Source of the DNA: Microvirga sp. TS319
GTDB lineage: Bacteria > Pseudomonadota > Alphaproteobacteria > Rhizobiales > Beijerinckiaceae
Assembly: GCF_041276405.1 (NCBI RefSeq)
Contig: NZ_JBGGGT010000001.1
Span: forward strand, 1,372,501 to 1,436,500
Length of the DNA stretch: 64,000 nt
Direction of reading: 5' to 3'
Shown here: piece after piece, positions 24,873 to 33,639 of the stretch
Position numbering within the stretch: position 1 is the first letter of the stretch
Layout: each line of letters starts with the position of its first letter
Position numbers and translations under genes: made by a program
The notes under the pieces: model-generated
What the model saw: the letters and a program-made list of their open reading frames with translations, nothing else
Told to the model about the DNA's origin: nothing
The model's database searches: none

Positions 24873-26038
24873 GCGCCGGACCGGTCATCACGCGGCGCAC
24901 GCAGGGCCTTCGGGCTTCTATGGAGCGTATCTACGCCGCCTTCGTCAAGGAGCTGCTGCAGCTTCGTCGCGACCGCATCACGTTCGCGACGATGATCTTC
25001 ATCCCGCTCTTCCAACTGTTCCTGTTCGGCTACGCCATCAACACCGATCCCAAACACCTGCCGACCGCAGTGCTGATCCAGGACGAGAGCTCGTTTGCAC
25101 GCTCCTTCCTCGCGGCCATGCAGGTGAGCGAATATTTCGACATCCGGGCGAGCGCTACGAGCGAGGAGGAGCTCGATCATCTCATCCTGTCGGGCCGGGT
25201 CCAGTTCGGTGTGCAGATCCCGGCCCATTTCGGCCGCGACCTGATCCGCGGCGAACGCCCCGCCGTGCTGGTGATCGCGGATGCGAGCGATCCCGTGGCG
25301 GCTGGAGGCGCGGTGTCGGCCCTACAGGGTCTATCATCGAGTGTCTTCTCTCGCGAGCTTACCGGGCCGGTGGCCAATCTCGCGCCGAAGCCCCTGCCTT
25401 ACGAATTGCGCATTCACCGCCGCTACAACCCGGCTGGCGAGACACGCCTCAACATAGTACCCGGCCTCATGGGCACAATCCTGACGTTAACTATGCTGAT
25501 CTACACGGCACTCTCGGTCACGCGGGAGGTAGAACGCGGCACCATGGAGAGCCTGCTTGCCATGCCGATCCGCCCCGTCGAGATCATGCTGGGCAAGATC
25601 GGCCCCTATCTGGCAATCGGCGGTCTGCAGGCGGGATTGATCCTCGGGGCCGCCAAGCTCCTCTTCGGCGTGCCCATTATCGGCAGCCTCACGGTTCTCG
25701 TGGCGCTGACGCTGCTGTTCATCCTGGCCAACCTGTCGGTGGGCTACACCTTCTCGACCATTGCCGCAAGTCAGCTTCAGGCGATGCAGATGTCGTTCTT
25801 CTTCTTCCTTCCGAACATCCTGCTCTCGGGCTTCATGTTCCCGTTCCGCGGCATGCCGGGCTGGGCGCAGATGATTGGGGAGGTGCTGCCCTTGACCCAC
25901 TATTTACGTATCGTGCGCGGTATCATGCTGAAAGGGGCGGGCTTTATGGATCTTCAGGTCGACGTGCTGGCGCTCGCCGCCTTCACATTGGCGGCGATGA
26001 TCATTGCCGTCCTGCGGTTTCGTCAGACGCTCGATTGA
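24869..26038 (+). CDS. ABC-2 type exporter permease (YbhS/YbhR-like)
   Basis: The 389-residue membrane protein has an N-terminal helix (FATMIFIPLFQLFLFGYAIN), a large periplasmic domain, and five C-terminal helices such as IVPGLMGTILTLTMLIYTA, LGAAKLLFGVPIIGSLTVLV, TIAASQLQAMQMSFFFFLP and LAAFTLAAMIIAVLRF. The motif EVERGTMESLLAMPIRPVEI is a hallmark of ABC-2 drug/lipid exporters. E. coli has two such permeases (YbhS and YbhR); here only one gene is present, so a homodimer is likely. It is the last gene of the operon. Together with the adaptor and ATPase it forms a probable drug or cation efflux pump. Confidence 0.9.
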   Translation: MSAGPVITRRTQGLRASMERIYAAFVKELLQLRRDRITFATMIFIPLFQLFLFGYAINTDPKHLPTAVLIQDESSFARSFLAAMQVSEYFDIRASATSEEELDHLILSGRVQFGVQIPAHFGRDLIRGERPAVLVIADASDPVAAGGAVSALQGLSSSVFSRELTGPVANLAPKPLPYELRIHRRYNPAGETRLNIVPGLMGTILTLTMLIYTALSVTREVERGTMESLLAMPIRPVEIMLGKIGPYLAIGGLQAGLILGAAKLLFGVPIIGSLTVLVALTLLFILANLSVGYTFSTIAASQLQAMQMSFFFFLPNILLSGFMFPFRGMPGWAQMIGEVLPLTHYLRIVRGIMLKGAGFMDLQVDVLALAAFTLAAMIIAVLRFRQTLD

Positions 26039-26668
26039 GCTTCTCAGCGGGAATTTGGCGCGAGTCCTGAGTATAGACCGAACGTATGCAGGGAAGTCTG
26101 TAAACGGTTATGCAGCGAGCCGTTGAGCCGGAAGTCTCCTTGGACTCAAACCAAGAAACTCCCTGCCTTTCACGCACGTCCAGTGTTTGGGCCTAAAGCG
26201 AACATGCAGACCACTTCCGAGAAGTGCCATGAGCCGACCCTCCTGTCATAGCGAGGTGGAGAAAGTCGGCAGCCCGGATCATCTCAAGTTCGGCATCTCG
26301 CATCTTCTCCGGAGTACCGGATCTTCGACTTCCTCAGCGTATTCCTGCGGAGCCAATGCTGGCGCGGTTCCTCCTCCCTCTTCCTTGGCCGCAGGGCTCG
26401 GTCGGCTTAACGAAGGATCGAGCCGCGGTCGTCCGACAGGGTCTCGGTTCTTCCGGCACTGAAGGAGCTGGGCACTGCGAGCCTTCAGTATCCCGGGATC
26501 GCCGGAGGGAAGCCGTTCCGGCTGCGATCGATGATACGGACGGCATCGTCGAAGCCGATCTCCGGCAGCAGCGGGAGATCCTCTCCGCCGGTCCGGCCCA
26601 AGTGGTCCTGGAGTTCGCTCGAAGCGCGGTTCCGGCGGCGGGGGCCGCCGTCCCGGACGGGCGGGATG
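26039..26668. other. long stretch with no supported gene
   Basis: Frames here are low-complexity or antisense-like and no motif stands out. The end of the region adjoins the small signal-peptide-like ORF and the IS6 element, so it may be debris of a resident gene broken by insertion. Confidence 0.4.
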
Positions 26669-26776
26669 CTATGGGTGGCTCGGCTGGGTCTCTGCCTTTG
26701 TCAGTGCCAGCATTCCCACTGAGGCAGTCACCGCCACTCCAACCAGCCAATTCAGGAACATCCGTCGTGACAGCAT
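26669..26776 (-). CDS. small signal-peptide-like ORF interrupted next to the IS6 end
   Basis: Minus-strand ATG 26776 opens a 35-residue frame beginning MLSRRMFLNWLVGVAVTASV and ending KAETQPSHP. It resembles the signal region of a secreted protein (double arginine, hydrophobic core), and the rest of a longer gene may have been lost or frameshifted downstream. The IS6 terminal repeat begins one base beyond its start codon, so any native promoter would have been displaced. I regard it as the remnant of an exported-protein gene. Confidence 0.3.
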   Translation of the reverse strand: MLSRRMFLNWLVGVAVTASVGMLALTKAETQPSHP

Positions 26777-27599
26777 GGGTTGCGTCGCAAATTTGGAGCA
26801 GAGACGCGACGATGGCTGACACTCCGTTGCAGGTCAGGCGGCAAGCAAATCGAACTGCTCTGCCAGTGAAGGCTGCGGACTGCAGGTATACTTCGCCTGT
26901 CCTTTCCGCATCATGTGTACCATCTCGATGCCACCCAAGTTCGCCCGAGCGGATGCCATCGATTTGAATCCGAGCATCGGTCGAACCCGCCGCTTAATAG
27001 CGCAATGATCCTGTTCGACACGATTGTTGAGGTAGCGACTCTGTCGGGTTCGGATTGGCTTCAGTCCGCGCCGTGACCGATCCTGGAGCCGGTCAGTGGT
27101 ATCGCAAGATAGGATCGCCTCCTGGTTCGTTTGGCTGCCATCGATCACGATCTGCCCGGGCCGGCCGTGGCGCTTGAGCGCCTTGCGCAGGAAATGCTTG
27201 GCCGCGGTGAGATTTCGGCGCTCGCTGAACCAGAACTCGACCGTGTCGCAATTGCATCGATCGCGCGGTAAAGATAGCGCCACCAGCCTCGGACCTTGAT
27301 GTATGTTTCGTCGATGTGCCACTTGCCGGTGACCGCTCGCTTGCGGCGGTTGAACCGCTCGAGAAGCTCGGGTGAGTGACGGACCACCCAACGGCCGACC
27401 GTGGCGTGATCGATGGAGATGCCCCGCTCGGCCATCATCTCCTCGAGATCGCGCAGGCTCAGACTGTAAGCCAAGTACCACCGGACACAGAGCAGGATGA
27501 CTGAGCGATCAAAATGTCTGCCCTTGAACACGCAATCCTCCATCCCTGAGCCCCGGGAGGATTGGATAAAACTCTGAAACAAATTGTTGCGACAGATCC
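26777..27599 (-). mobile_element. IS6 family element (second subtype)
   Basis: The terminal sequences are GGGTTGCGTCGCAAATTT (from 26777, plus strand) and GGATCTGTCGCAACAATTTG (minus strand, from about 27599), imperfect inverted repeats of about 20 bases. Flanking bases show no obvious 8-base duplication. The element interrupts an IS110-type transposase remnant on its right side. It belongs to the same subtype as the copy at 51.1-53.3 kb. Confidence 0.75.
26834..27543 (-). pseudogene. IS6 family transposase, frameshifted
   Basis: From ATG 27543 the product reads MEDCVFKGRHFDRSVILLC, then ISIDHATVGRWVVRHSPELL, GKWHIDETYIKVRGWWRYLY (with the first catalytic Asp) and RAIDAIA; near 27258 one base is missing (GGC reduced to GC), and the rest, DTVEFWFSERRNLTAAKHFL, VIDGSQTNQEAIL (second Asp) and YLNNRVEQDHCAIKRRV (Glu), continues in another frame to LAEQFDLLAA at 26834. 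A single indel therefore inactivates an otherwise complete transposase. Confidence 0.88.
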
Positions 27600-27793
27600 A
27601 CCAGAGCGCCGACACCGCGAGCCGTCATCAGGAGGCGTGCCTGATTCTGACGCGCCAACGCGATGAGGCGGCGCCTGAGGATGTCAATCTGTGGACTTAC
27701 CTCCTGCAACGCTGCTGGAACCGCCTCAACAGCATCCTTCAGCGGTCCGTTGGCCACCAGTTCGTGCGCACGATCGGTGAACGGCGTTCTCAT
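27600..27793 (-). pseudogene. IS110 family transposase fragment
   Basis: The frame from 27793 reads MRTPFTDRAHELVANGPLKD, ILRRRLIALARQNQARLL and MTARGVGALVDL, the segment of an IS110-type transposase that leads into the C-terminal helix-hairpin-helix (canonical T-x-P-G-V-G). The IS6 element cuts it off at 27600, and the N-terminal RuvC-like part is absent. A different IS110 lineage, intact, lies at 51.6-53 kb. Confidence 0.7.
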
Positions 27794-27938
27794 TCATGAA
27801 GAGGAGACTTAAATGAATGGAACCGACATCCAAGGCTGCCTGCGCCCATGACATATACGGTGCCCCTATGCATCATCTGCTGGAGCAGGCTGCCTTCTCA
27901 TAGCTGCCGCCGATGTGAAAGGCCGATTTGCCTTTGAT

Positions 27939-28661
27939 CTACGCACGAATGCGGCAGCCAGACGCCTTTTCTCGAGGGTAACCGTAAGTATTGACCTTTG
28001 ATGTCGAATAACCAGTCCCAAGTAGTGCTTCCGCGAATTTGATTGCAACGGTCACGCCATCAATGACAGGTACCCCGGTTGCTACCCTGAGGCGGTCACA
28101 GAGCGAGGACATGCCCGCGCAACCGAGAATGATGGCCTCGGCGCGGTCCTCTCGCTTGGCGACCTCAATTTCTCCGAGCAGCCGTTGCTCCGCTTCTGCC
28201 GGGTTCTCTTCAAGCCCTAGCACCGGTAGATTGATCGCTCTTACGTTACGACAATGGCGATCCGCACCGTATTCGCTTATCAGATCTTCAATAATCGAAA
28301 CCGAGCGGGGCAAAGTGGTAACGACGGAGAAACGGCGGCTGATCATCATAGCGGTCTGTACCGCCGCTTGGCAGATACCAATGACAGGGCCCTGAGCCAC
28401 CTCACGTGCGGCGTGAAGACCTGGATCGTCAAAGCAAGCGATTACATAGGCGTCAACGCCTTGTGACTCACCCTTTCGAATTTCGGCAAGCAATCCGGGC
28501 ACCGCCATGGCTTCATCCGCCTCACCCTCAATACTCGCCGGAGCACTGATAGGATTGACGGCAGATACCTGAGTATTCTCGTGCTTAACGCGCAACGCGC
28601 TTTCAAGAGCCTGAGCAGTCATCGAGGCAGTCGAGTTGGGATTGATGAGGCGAATATGCAT
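27939..28661 (-). CDS. hydantoin/allantoin racemase-like (Asp/Glu racemase superfamily)
   Basis: About 240 residues from MHIRLINPNSTASMTAQALE, the conserved start of hydantoin and allantoin racemases. The two catalytic cysteines are visible in AYVIACFDDPGLHAA and AIILGCAGMSSLCDRL. The enzyme interconverts enantiomers of a 5-substituted hydantoin or allantoin without cofactor. It follows the flavin reductase gene by 22 bases on the same strand, and both lie downstream of the regulatory region of the divergent GntR gene. The presence of allantoinase genes at 44 kb makes allantoin a plausible substrate, but other hydantoins fit equally. Confidence 0.88.
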   Translation of the reverse strand: MHIRLINPNSTASMTAQALESALRVKHENTQVSAVNPISAPASIEGEADEAMAVPGLLAEIRKGESQGVDAYVIACFDDPGLHAAREVAQGPVIGICQAAVQTAMMISRRFSVVTTLPRSVSIIEDLISEYGADRHCRNVRAINLPVLGLEENPAEAEQRLLGEIEVAKREDRAEAIILGCAGMSSLCDRLRVATGVPVIDGVTVAIKFAEALLGTGYSTSKVNTYGYPREKASGCRIRA

Positions 28662-28683
28662 GATCGTTCTTTTGGGATGCTGC

Positions 28684-29313
28684 CTAGTCACGGCAGGGTT
28701 CAATAAAGTCGGTGATGGGAGGAGCCTTCAGGACAAACTGACGATCGGAGGCGATGTAATTGTCAGCATGAAGGCGAGCGATTGGCTGGTAGTGTTCGGG
28801 ATTCACGTAACGTCCATCGGCATCAAGGCAGTCACGTCGTACGTGCATATGGACGACCTCACCCAGCACAAGGGTGCGGCGCGGATAATCGATGAGGCGC
28901 TCGACGCGGCATTCGAAAACGCAAGGCGCCTCTTCTGCATAACTGGCGTCAATCTTTCGGCATTGGACCGCATTGAGACCGGCTATGGACAGTTCATCGA
29001 CTTCACTATCGAATCCGAGGCCGCAGATCAGCATCTGCCGTGACAATGCCAGGTCAACCATATTGATGGCAAAGACCTGTGCCTGGCGTATATTGACCAT
29101 AGTGTCCTTTTCTTCGCCGGTCGGGCGCGGCTGGATACCGAGTACAACAATGGCTGGATCATGCGAAAAGACATTGAAGAAGCTCATGGGAGCAGCATTG
29201 TTGTGTCCTCCCGGCGAACGTGTCGTGACAAGCGCAATAGGACGCGGACCGATAAAATTGGTCAGCAAACGGTAGCGGCCCTGTGGTTCAAGTTCTTCGA
29301 AGTCGAATTCCAT
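28684..29313 (-). CDS. flavin reductase family protein (FMN-binding split barrel)
   Basis: About 209 residues from MEFDFEELEPQGRYRLLTNF; the ATG at 29313 has GAGG six bases upstream, whereas the longer open frame starts at a TTG in the operator. The flavin_reduct domain is clear: GPRPIALVTTRSPGGHNNAA, PMSFFNVFSHDPAIVVLGIQ and NIRQAQVFAINMVD. These proteins reduce FMN or serve as flavin partners of monooxygenases; here no monooxygenase is adjacent. It lies upstream of the racemase gene, so the two are co-transcribed. The protein may provide reduced flavin or be a related FMN oxidoreductase. Confidence 0.88.
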   Translation of the reverse strand: MEFDFEELEPQGRYRLLTNFIGPRPIALVTTRSPGGHNNAAPMSFFNVFSHDPAIVVLGIQPRPTGEEKDTMVNIRQAQVFAINMVDLALSRQMLICGLGFDSEVDELSIAGLNAVQCRKIDASYAEEAPCVFECRVERLIDYPRRTLVLGEVVHMHVRRDCLDADGRYVNPEHYQPIARLHADNYIASDRQFVLKAPPITDFIEPCRD

Positions 29314-29335
29314 GAATGCCTCAGCAAACTTACTT

Positions 29336-29367
29336 TTGTCTACAACATTAATCCGGATTGTCGACAA
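29336..29367. promoter_or_regulatory. two GntR-type operator sites in the divergent promoter
   Basis: TTGTCTACAA (29336-29345) and TTGTCGACAA (29358-29367) lie in the 143-base gap between the flavin reductase start and the gntR start at 29457. TTGTnnACAA is a typical site of FadR-type (FCD) GntR regulators. The sites share their core with ATTGTAGACAAT at 42279 and ATTGTAGACGAT at 38823. Confidence 0.65.
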
Positions 29368-29456
29368 CTTTGCAACGAAAAACGGCCTGAATCAGTTGAC
29401 AATTTTGCCGAATTCCCGCTTGTCTACCTGCTGGGTAGAGAGGCAGGAACAATCAA

Positions 29457-30122
29457 ATGGGAGCTTCGACAGAGCAGATTGTCGAGAAAGTTTGGCTGTC
29501 TATTGCCGAGCGCCGGCTGCGGCCTGGCGTCCAATTGAAGGAAGAGCAGCTGGCTTCTATTTTCAGTGTCAGCCGTGCGCGCATCCGCCAGGCGCTGGCT
29601 GCTCTTAAGCGAGATGGCTTGGTCACGATCATTCCCAACCGTGGGGCTTTTGTCTGCAAGCCATCTGTCGAAGAAGCGAGAGACGTTTTTTTCGTGCGCC
29701 GCACGGTCGAGCGCTGCGTCGTGCATCGGCTCTGCACATCCATTTCCAAAGCCGATATCAAGCGCCTGCGCGATCATGTTGCGAAAGAGCGGATTGCCAT
29801 TGCTGAGGATAGTACCACGGACATCATCAAGCTTTCCGGAGGCTTCCACCTTCTGCTTGCTGAGATTACTGGATCGGATTTTCTGTTCAGTACGATGCGC
29901 GACCTGATCGCGCGTAGCTCGTTGATCACCGCGGTTTACCGGAATACCAGTAGTCTTAACTGCGGCCCGGATGAACATGCTGAAATTGTCGAGGCAATTG
30001 CAAAGAACAAGCCTGACAAAGCGACTGATCTTATGACGCATCATCTGGAGCATGTGGAATCTGAGCTTGATTTAAGTGAAGTGCGCGACCTTTCACATGA
30101 CCTGCGTGCTGCGCTGGCATAA
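29457..30122 (+). CDS. GntR family transcriptional regulator, FadR/FCD subfamily
   Basis: The 221-residue product has the GntR winged helix (EKVWLSIAERRLRPGVQLKE, QLASIFSVSRARIRQALAA and KRDGLVTIIPNRGAFV) and the helical FCD effector domain (VEEARDVFFVRRTVERCVV, ending DLMTHHLEHVESELDL, with a metal-binding His set). It is divergent from the flavin reductase/racemase pair and next to the importer operon, so it probably represses the whole island until the substrate or a product binds. The shared operator motif seen at four places supports this. Confidence 0.92.
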   Translation: MGASTEQIVEKVWLSIAERRLRPGVQLKEEQLASIFSVSRARIRQALAALKRDGLVTIIPNRGAFVCKPSVEEARDVFFVRRTVERCVVHRLCTSISKADIKRLRDHVAKERIAIAEDSTTDIIKLSGGFHLLLAEITGSDFLFSTMRDLIARSSLITAVYRNTSSLNCGPDEHAEIVEAIAKNKPDKATDLMTHHLEHVESELDLSEVRDLSHDLRAALA

Positions 30123-30180
30123 AACGCCATAGCCATTTGACCTCTCCCCCTTACTCCTCAACCCGCGCTGTTGGCGGTGC

Positions 30181-31170
30181 TTAGATACTCACCGCATTCT
30201 CATCAACCAGATGACAGGCTACACGGGTGCCGTTCGTCATTGTGCGCACTTCAGGCATCTCTACCGAACAGCGGGCTGTGGCGAATGGACAACGCGGATG
30301 AAAAGTGCAGCCGGACGGTGGCTTGAGCGGGCTTGGTACTTCACCACTCGACAGTTCGCGATCTCTGTTGGGCGATACGATATTCGGTATCGTTTGCAGC
30401 AATAGCCGGGTGTATGGATGTTGTGGCCGCGCAAAAAGCTCTTCAGTGTCGCCTTCCTCGACAATCCGCCCCAAATACATGACAGCGATGCGGTCAGACA
30501 TATGACGCACAACACTCATATCATGACTAATGAAGAGATAGGTCAGCCCAAGTTCATCCTGAAGCTTCCGCATGAGGTTTAGAACTTGCGCTTGCACGGA
30601 AACATCAAGGGCCGATGTTGGCTCGTCACACACCAGGAACTCCGGCTCGCTCGCCAGAGCGCGTGCGATGGAAATACGTTGGCGTTGTCCGCCGGAAAAC
30701 TCGTGCGGAAATTTATCTCCGTCTGACGGCGAAAGTCCTACAGTAAGTAAAAGCTCCCCCACCCGTTCGTTGATTTCGGAGGCATTCTCGCGCAACTTGA
30801 GCTCGCGTAATGGTTCAGCGATGATATTCTTGACCCGCCAGCGCGGATTGAGCGAGGCATAGGGATCCTGGAAAATCATTTGAGCGGACAGCCGCGCGCC
30901 ATTGCGCCCCGAGGCAAAGTGCAACTTCCCGCTGCTTGGCCTGTGCAGACCTGTTACAAGCCGCGCCACAGTTGATTTGCCACAGCCGCTCTCGCCAACA
31001 ATGCTAAGGCAGCCTCCCGCAGGAACCGCAAAGCTAATATCATTGACAGCATGAAGGAATTGACGGGATTTACGTTCGACCAAACGGTTGAGCCAAGGGG
31101 CGGAGACGTCGAATATCTTAACTAATCCTTCGACGGTCAGCGCCGGAGTTACTTGTGCTGAAATCGTCAT
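30181..31170 (-). CDS. Dpp/Opp-type ABC importer ATP-binding protein (DppF-like)
   Basis: The start is ATG 31170, overlapping the upstream ATPase stop by four bases. The 329-residue product has Walker A VGESGCGKSTVARL, the signature FSGGQRQRISIARAL, Walker B EFLVCDEPTSALD and the oligopeptide-type C-terminal motif GCTFHPRCPFATARC. This is the second ATPase of a dipeptide/nickel/small-peptide importer. It is the last gene of the minus-strand transport and hydrolase operon. Confidence 0.92.
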   Translation of the reverse strand: MTISAQVTPALTVEGLVKIFDVSAPWLNRLVERKSRQFLHAVNDISFAVPAGGCLSIVGESGCGKSTVARLVTGLHRPSSGKLHFASGRNGARLSAQMIFQDPYASLNPRWRVKNIIAEPLRELKLRENASEINERVGELLLTVGLSPSDGDKFPHEFSGGQRQRISIARALASEPEFLVCDEPTSALDVSVQAQVLNLMRKLQDELGLTYLFISHDMSVVRHMSDRIAVMYLGRIVEEGDTEELFARPQHPYTRLLLQTIPNIVSPNRDRELSSGEVPSPLKPPSGCTFHPRCPFATARCSVEMPEVRTMTNGTRVACHLVDENAVSI

Positions 31171-32156
31171 GCGGTCCCTCCCGCGTTGACCCAGCAAGCA
31201 CTTGCACCGGTGCCGACTGGAATGAGTTCAGGCCGTTCACGCACACAGCGGGGCCCAGCGGATCTGCAGCGCGGGTTGAAGGCGCAGCCATCTGGAATTG
31301 CATCAAGCCGTGGCATGGAACCGTCAATTTGGTTGAGCTTTTTCACGCGCGCTCCAAGCGACGGAATTGAGGCCATCAAACCCTGGGTATAAGGATGGCG
31401 TGGCGCGTGAAGGATTTGCTCAACCGGACCAATTTCAATGAGGCGCCCGGCATACATAACCGCGACCCGATCCGCCGCCTCAGCGATGACCCCCATATCA
31501 TGAGTGACAAGCATGACCGCTGTCTGCTTTTCCTTGCATAGTCTCCGCAGTAGACAAATGATCTGTGCCTGGATCGAGACATCGAGCGCGGTTGTCGGTT
31601 CGTCGGCGATAATCAATTTGGGCGAAGCTGCAAGCGCCAGCGCAATAACGACACGCTGGCGCATCCCGCCAGAGAACTGATGAGGGTAGTGATCGATACG
31701 CTCCTCTGGTGAAGGAATACCAACATCACGCAACAACTGTACCGCGCCCTTGTGCGCTTCCATCTTGCTCATGGCCAGATGGTGACGAATGGTTTCGGTA
31801 AGCTGCGCACCGACTGTAAACAGCGGATTCAGCGAGGTCAGGGGGTCCTGAAAGATTGCGCCGATTTCGCGTCCGCGAATTTGTTCCATCGCGCGGTCGT
31901 TCAACGTATCGATCCGCCGGTTGCCAAGCCAGACCTCCCCGGCTGAAATCCGTCCTGGATGTTCGAGCAAACCTTGTATGGCGAGCCCCGTCATGGACTT
32001 GCCGGCGCCGGATTCACCGACCACGCCCAGAATCTCACCCGGCTGGACCGACAGGCTGACATCCGCAAGCGCGGTGACTGTCCGGTGCCGCCCGGGAAAC
32101 TCTACACAGAGGCCGCGGACTTCGACGACGGGCTGCTGTGCGTCACCCATGGGCAT
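31167..32156 (-). CDS. Dpp/Opp-type ABC importer ATP-binding protein (DppD-like)
   Basis: The 329-residue product has Walker [16 protein letters not shown], the signature [15 protein letters not shown], Walker [15 protein letters not shown] and the C-terminal [16 protein letters not shown] cysteine motif of oligopeptide ATPases. It overlaps the amidohydrolase stop by 14 bases upstream and the next ATPase by four bases, indicating tight coupling. With the two permeases it forms one import channel used with two alternative binding proteins. Confidence 0.92.
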   Translation of the reverse strand: MPMGDAQQPVVEVRGLCVEFPGRHRTVTALADVSLSVQPGEILGVVGESGAGKSMTGLAIQGLLEHPGRISAGEVWLGNRRIDTLNDRAMEQIRGREIGAIFQDPLTSLNPLFTVGAQLTETIRHHLAMSKMEAHKGAVQLLRDVGIPSPEERIDHYPHQFSGGMRQRVVIALALAASPKLIIADEPTTALDVSIQAQIICLLRRLCKEKQTAVMLVTHDMGVIAEAADRVAVMYAGRLIEIGPVEQILHAPRHPYTQGLMASIPSLGARVKKLNQIDGSMPRLDAIPDGCAFNPRCRSAGPRCVRERPELIPVGTGASACWVNAGGTA

Positions 32157-33639
32157 CTACCTCAATCGGATAGCTGGGGGAAAAGATTTCGGAAATCGGT
32201 GGATGGCCCCAGCTTCGTTCGGGATACTTAGCGATAAGCCCATCATACTGAGCTTGGGCCCGAGAGCGCGCCGCTTCCATGTCAAAACCTGCAACCTTGC
32301 GCTCCAGCATGGACACGCGACCATCGACAAAGACGGCGCGCGTCACCTTGCCGGAGCCGCCGGTAACCAGGGTGGTAATCGGATCGATCGAGGGCGCCAT
32401 CACTGTATCGTCGAGGTCGAAAACGGCAATATCCGCCCTCGCACCGGCGGAAAGACGGCCAAGATCGGAGCGGCCGAGCGCGCGCGCCCCACCGAGAGTT
32501 GCGGCGTCGAACAGATCGGCCGAGCGCACCTGATCCGGCACACGATCATTGATACGGCAGGTGATAAGACCAACCAACAGGTTCAGGAGCATATCGGCGG
32601 GGCTGGTATCCGTGCCCATAGCGATATTGATGCCACGCTTTCGACAGGCGGAGAACGAGTTGAGGGTGCTGCCACCGCGCCCAGAGACAATTGGGCAGTG
32701 CACGATCGTCACGCCGTGCGACGCATAGAGCGTAAGATCTTCTTGCGTCGCATTGGTGGCATGCGGCGCAATCAGCCGTTCGCTCAGCAGGCCCATACCT
32801 GCAAGCCAGACTGGCGCGGTGGTGCCGTGCAACATTCGCACTGTATCGACCTCCATCGAACCTTGCGCCATGTGCAGCCGGAACTTGCAGCCAAGGTCGC
32901 GAGCGGCCGCGTCGGTGCGCTGCAACAAAGCAAGTGTCGAGGTTTCGACTCGATCCGGCGCCAGCATGCCTCGGATGAGATCGCCATGCCGCCCGCTTTG
33001 GCGCTCAATATAGGCGACAGCATCGTTGAGACCCTGAAAGCCGCGCTCCTCGTTGAAGACCGGAACCAGGTGGCCTGGCCTCTCCAGAACCATGCCGCCC
33101 GAACGATAGGCAGGGCTCAAATAGACACGCAGGCCAAGCTCGCCGGCGGCATCCGCCGCAGCATCGAATTCAGCGACCGTTTCGCCCCACTCGCGATAGA
33201 AGAGCGAAGCGATGGGGGCGGCAGTGGTGATGCCGTTCAGGAGAAGCTGGCCAAAAGCAAAACGCTTTTGGAAGGCCAATTCCTCCTGGGTGTACATTTC
33301 GTAAGGACCTGAATCGACATAGGAGCGTGGCCAGACACGGCCTTTGGCCCAACCTGGATGGTTATCTATGCCAAGGACGGTGGTATCGAGATCGGACAGC
33401 GCGTCGAGATCAATGAAACCAGGGCTGATCAATGCATTGCCGAAGTCGATCCGTCGGGCCACTTCGCCCGGGAAACGATGCCCGACGAAAACAATCTCGC
33501 CGTTCTCGAACACGACCTCGCCATTCGGCAGAAGACGATGGCTACCATCCTTGTGACCGACCACCCAGCTTGCCGTGATCAGAGAGCGCCCGCCGGGTCG
33601 CTGGCCGAGTGCCAGCGTCGTGAAATCTTCTTCGATCAT
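32143..33639 (-). CDS. amidohydrolase superfamily protein lacking the HxH motif (paralogue 1)
   Basis: The 498-residue product has the amidohydrolase architecture: an N-terminal beta sandwich (LPNGEVVFENGEIVFVGH), the entrance to the barrel ALISPGFIDLDALSDLD, then RLHMAQGSMEVD, LIAPHATNATQEDL, IAMGTDTSPADM with the conserved Asp, and a C-terminal GARADIAVFDLDD. At the position where the family has HxH (usually PGFIDxHxH) it has LDALSDLD, so the first two metal ligands are missing; the remaining metal centre may be mononuclear or rebuilt. It resembles the gene at 38965-40449 closely. Substrate unknown, possibly a cyclic amide. It couples to the importer genes by overlap. Confidence 0.85.
   Translation of the reverse strand: MIEEDFTTLALGQRPGGRSLITASWVVGHKDGSHRLLPNGEVVFENGEIVFVGHRFPGEVARRIDFGNALISPGFIDLDALSDLDTTVLGIDNHPGWAKGRVWPRSYVDSGPYEMYTQEELAFQKRFAFGQLLLNGITTAAPIASLFYREWGETVAEFDAAADAAGELGLRVYLSPAYRSGGMVLERPGHLVPVFNEERGFQGLNDAVAYIERQSGRHGDLIRGMLAPDRVETSTLALLQRTDAAARDLGCKFRLHMAQGSMEVDTVRMLHGTTAPVWLAGMGLLSERLIAPHATNATQEDLTLYASHGVTIVHCPIVSGRGGSTLNSFSACRKRGINIAMGTDTSPADMLLNLLVGLITCRINDRVPDQVRSADLFDAATLGGARALGRSDLGRLSAGARADIAVFDLDDTVMAPSIDPITTLVTGGSGKVTRAVFVDGRVSMLERKVAGFDMEAARSRAQAQYDGLIAKYPERSWGHPPISEIFSPSYPIEVDAHG

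Noticed and set aside
26334..26822. A 162-residue minus-strand frame
   Set aside because: Low-complexity composition, crosses the IS6 end and a better short frame, and shows no domain.
29424..30053. A 209-residue minus-strand frame over the GntR gene
   Set aside because: Shadow of the GntR coding strand, without motif or ribosome binding site.
31921..33312. A 463-residue plus-strand frame
   Set aside because: It is antisense to the ABC ATPase and amidohydrolase genes, with no motif, so a shadow frame.
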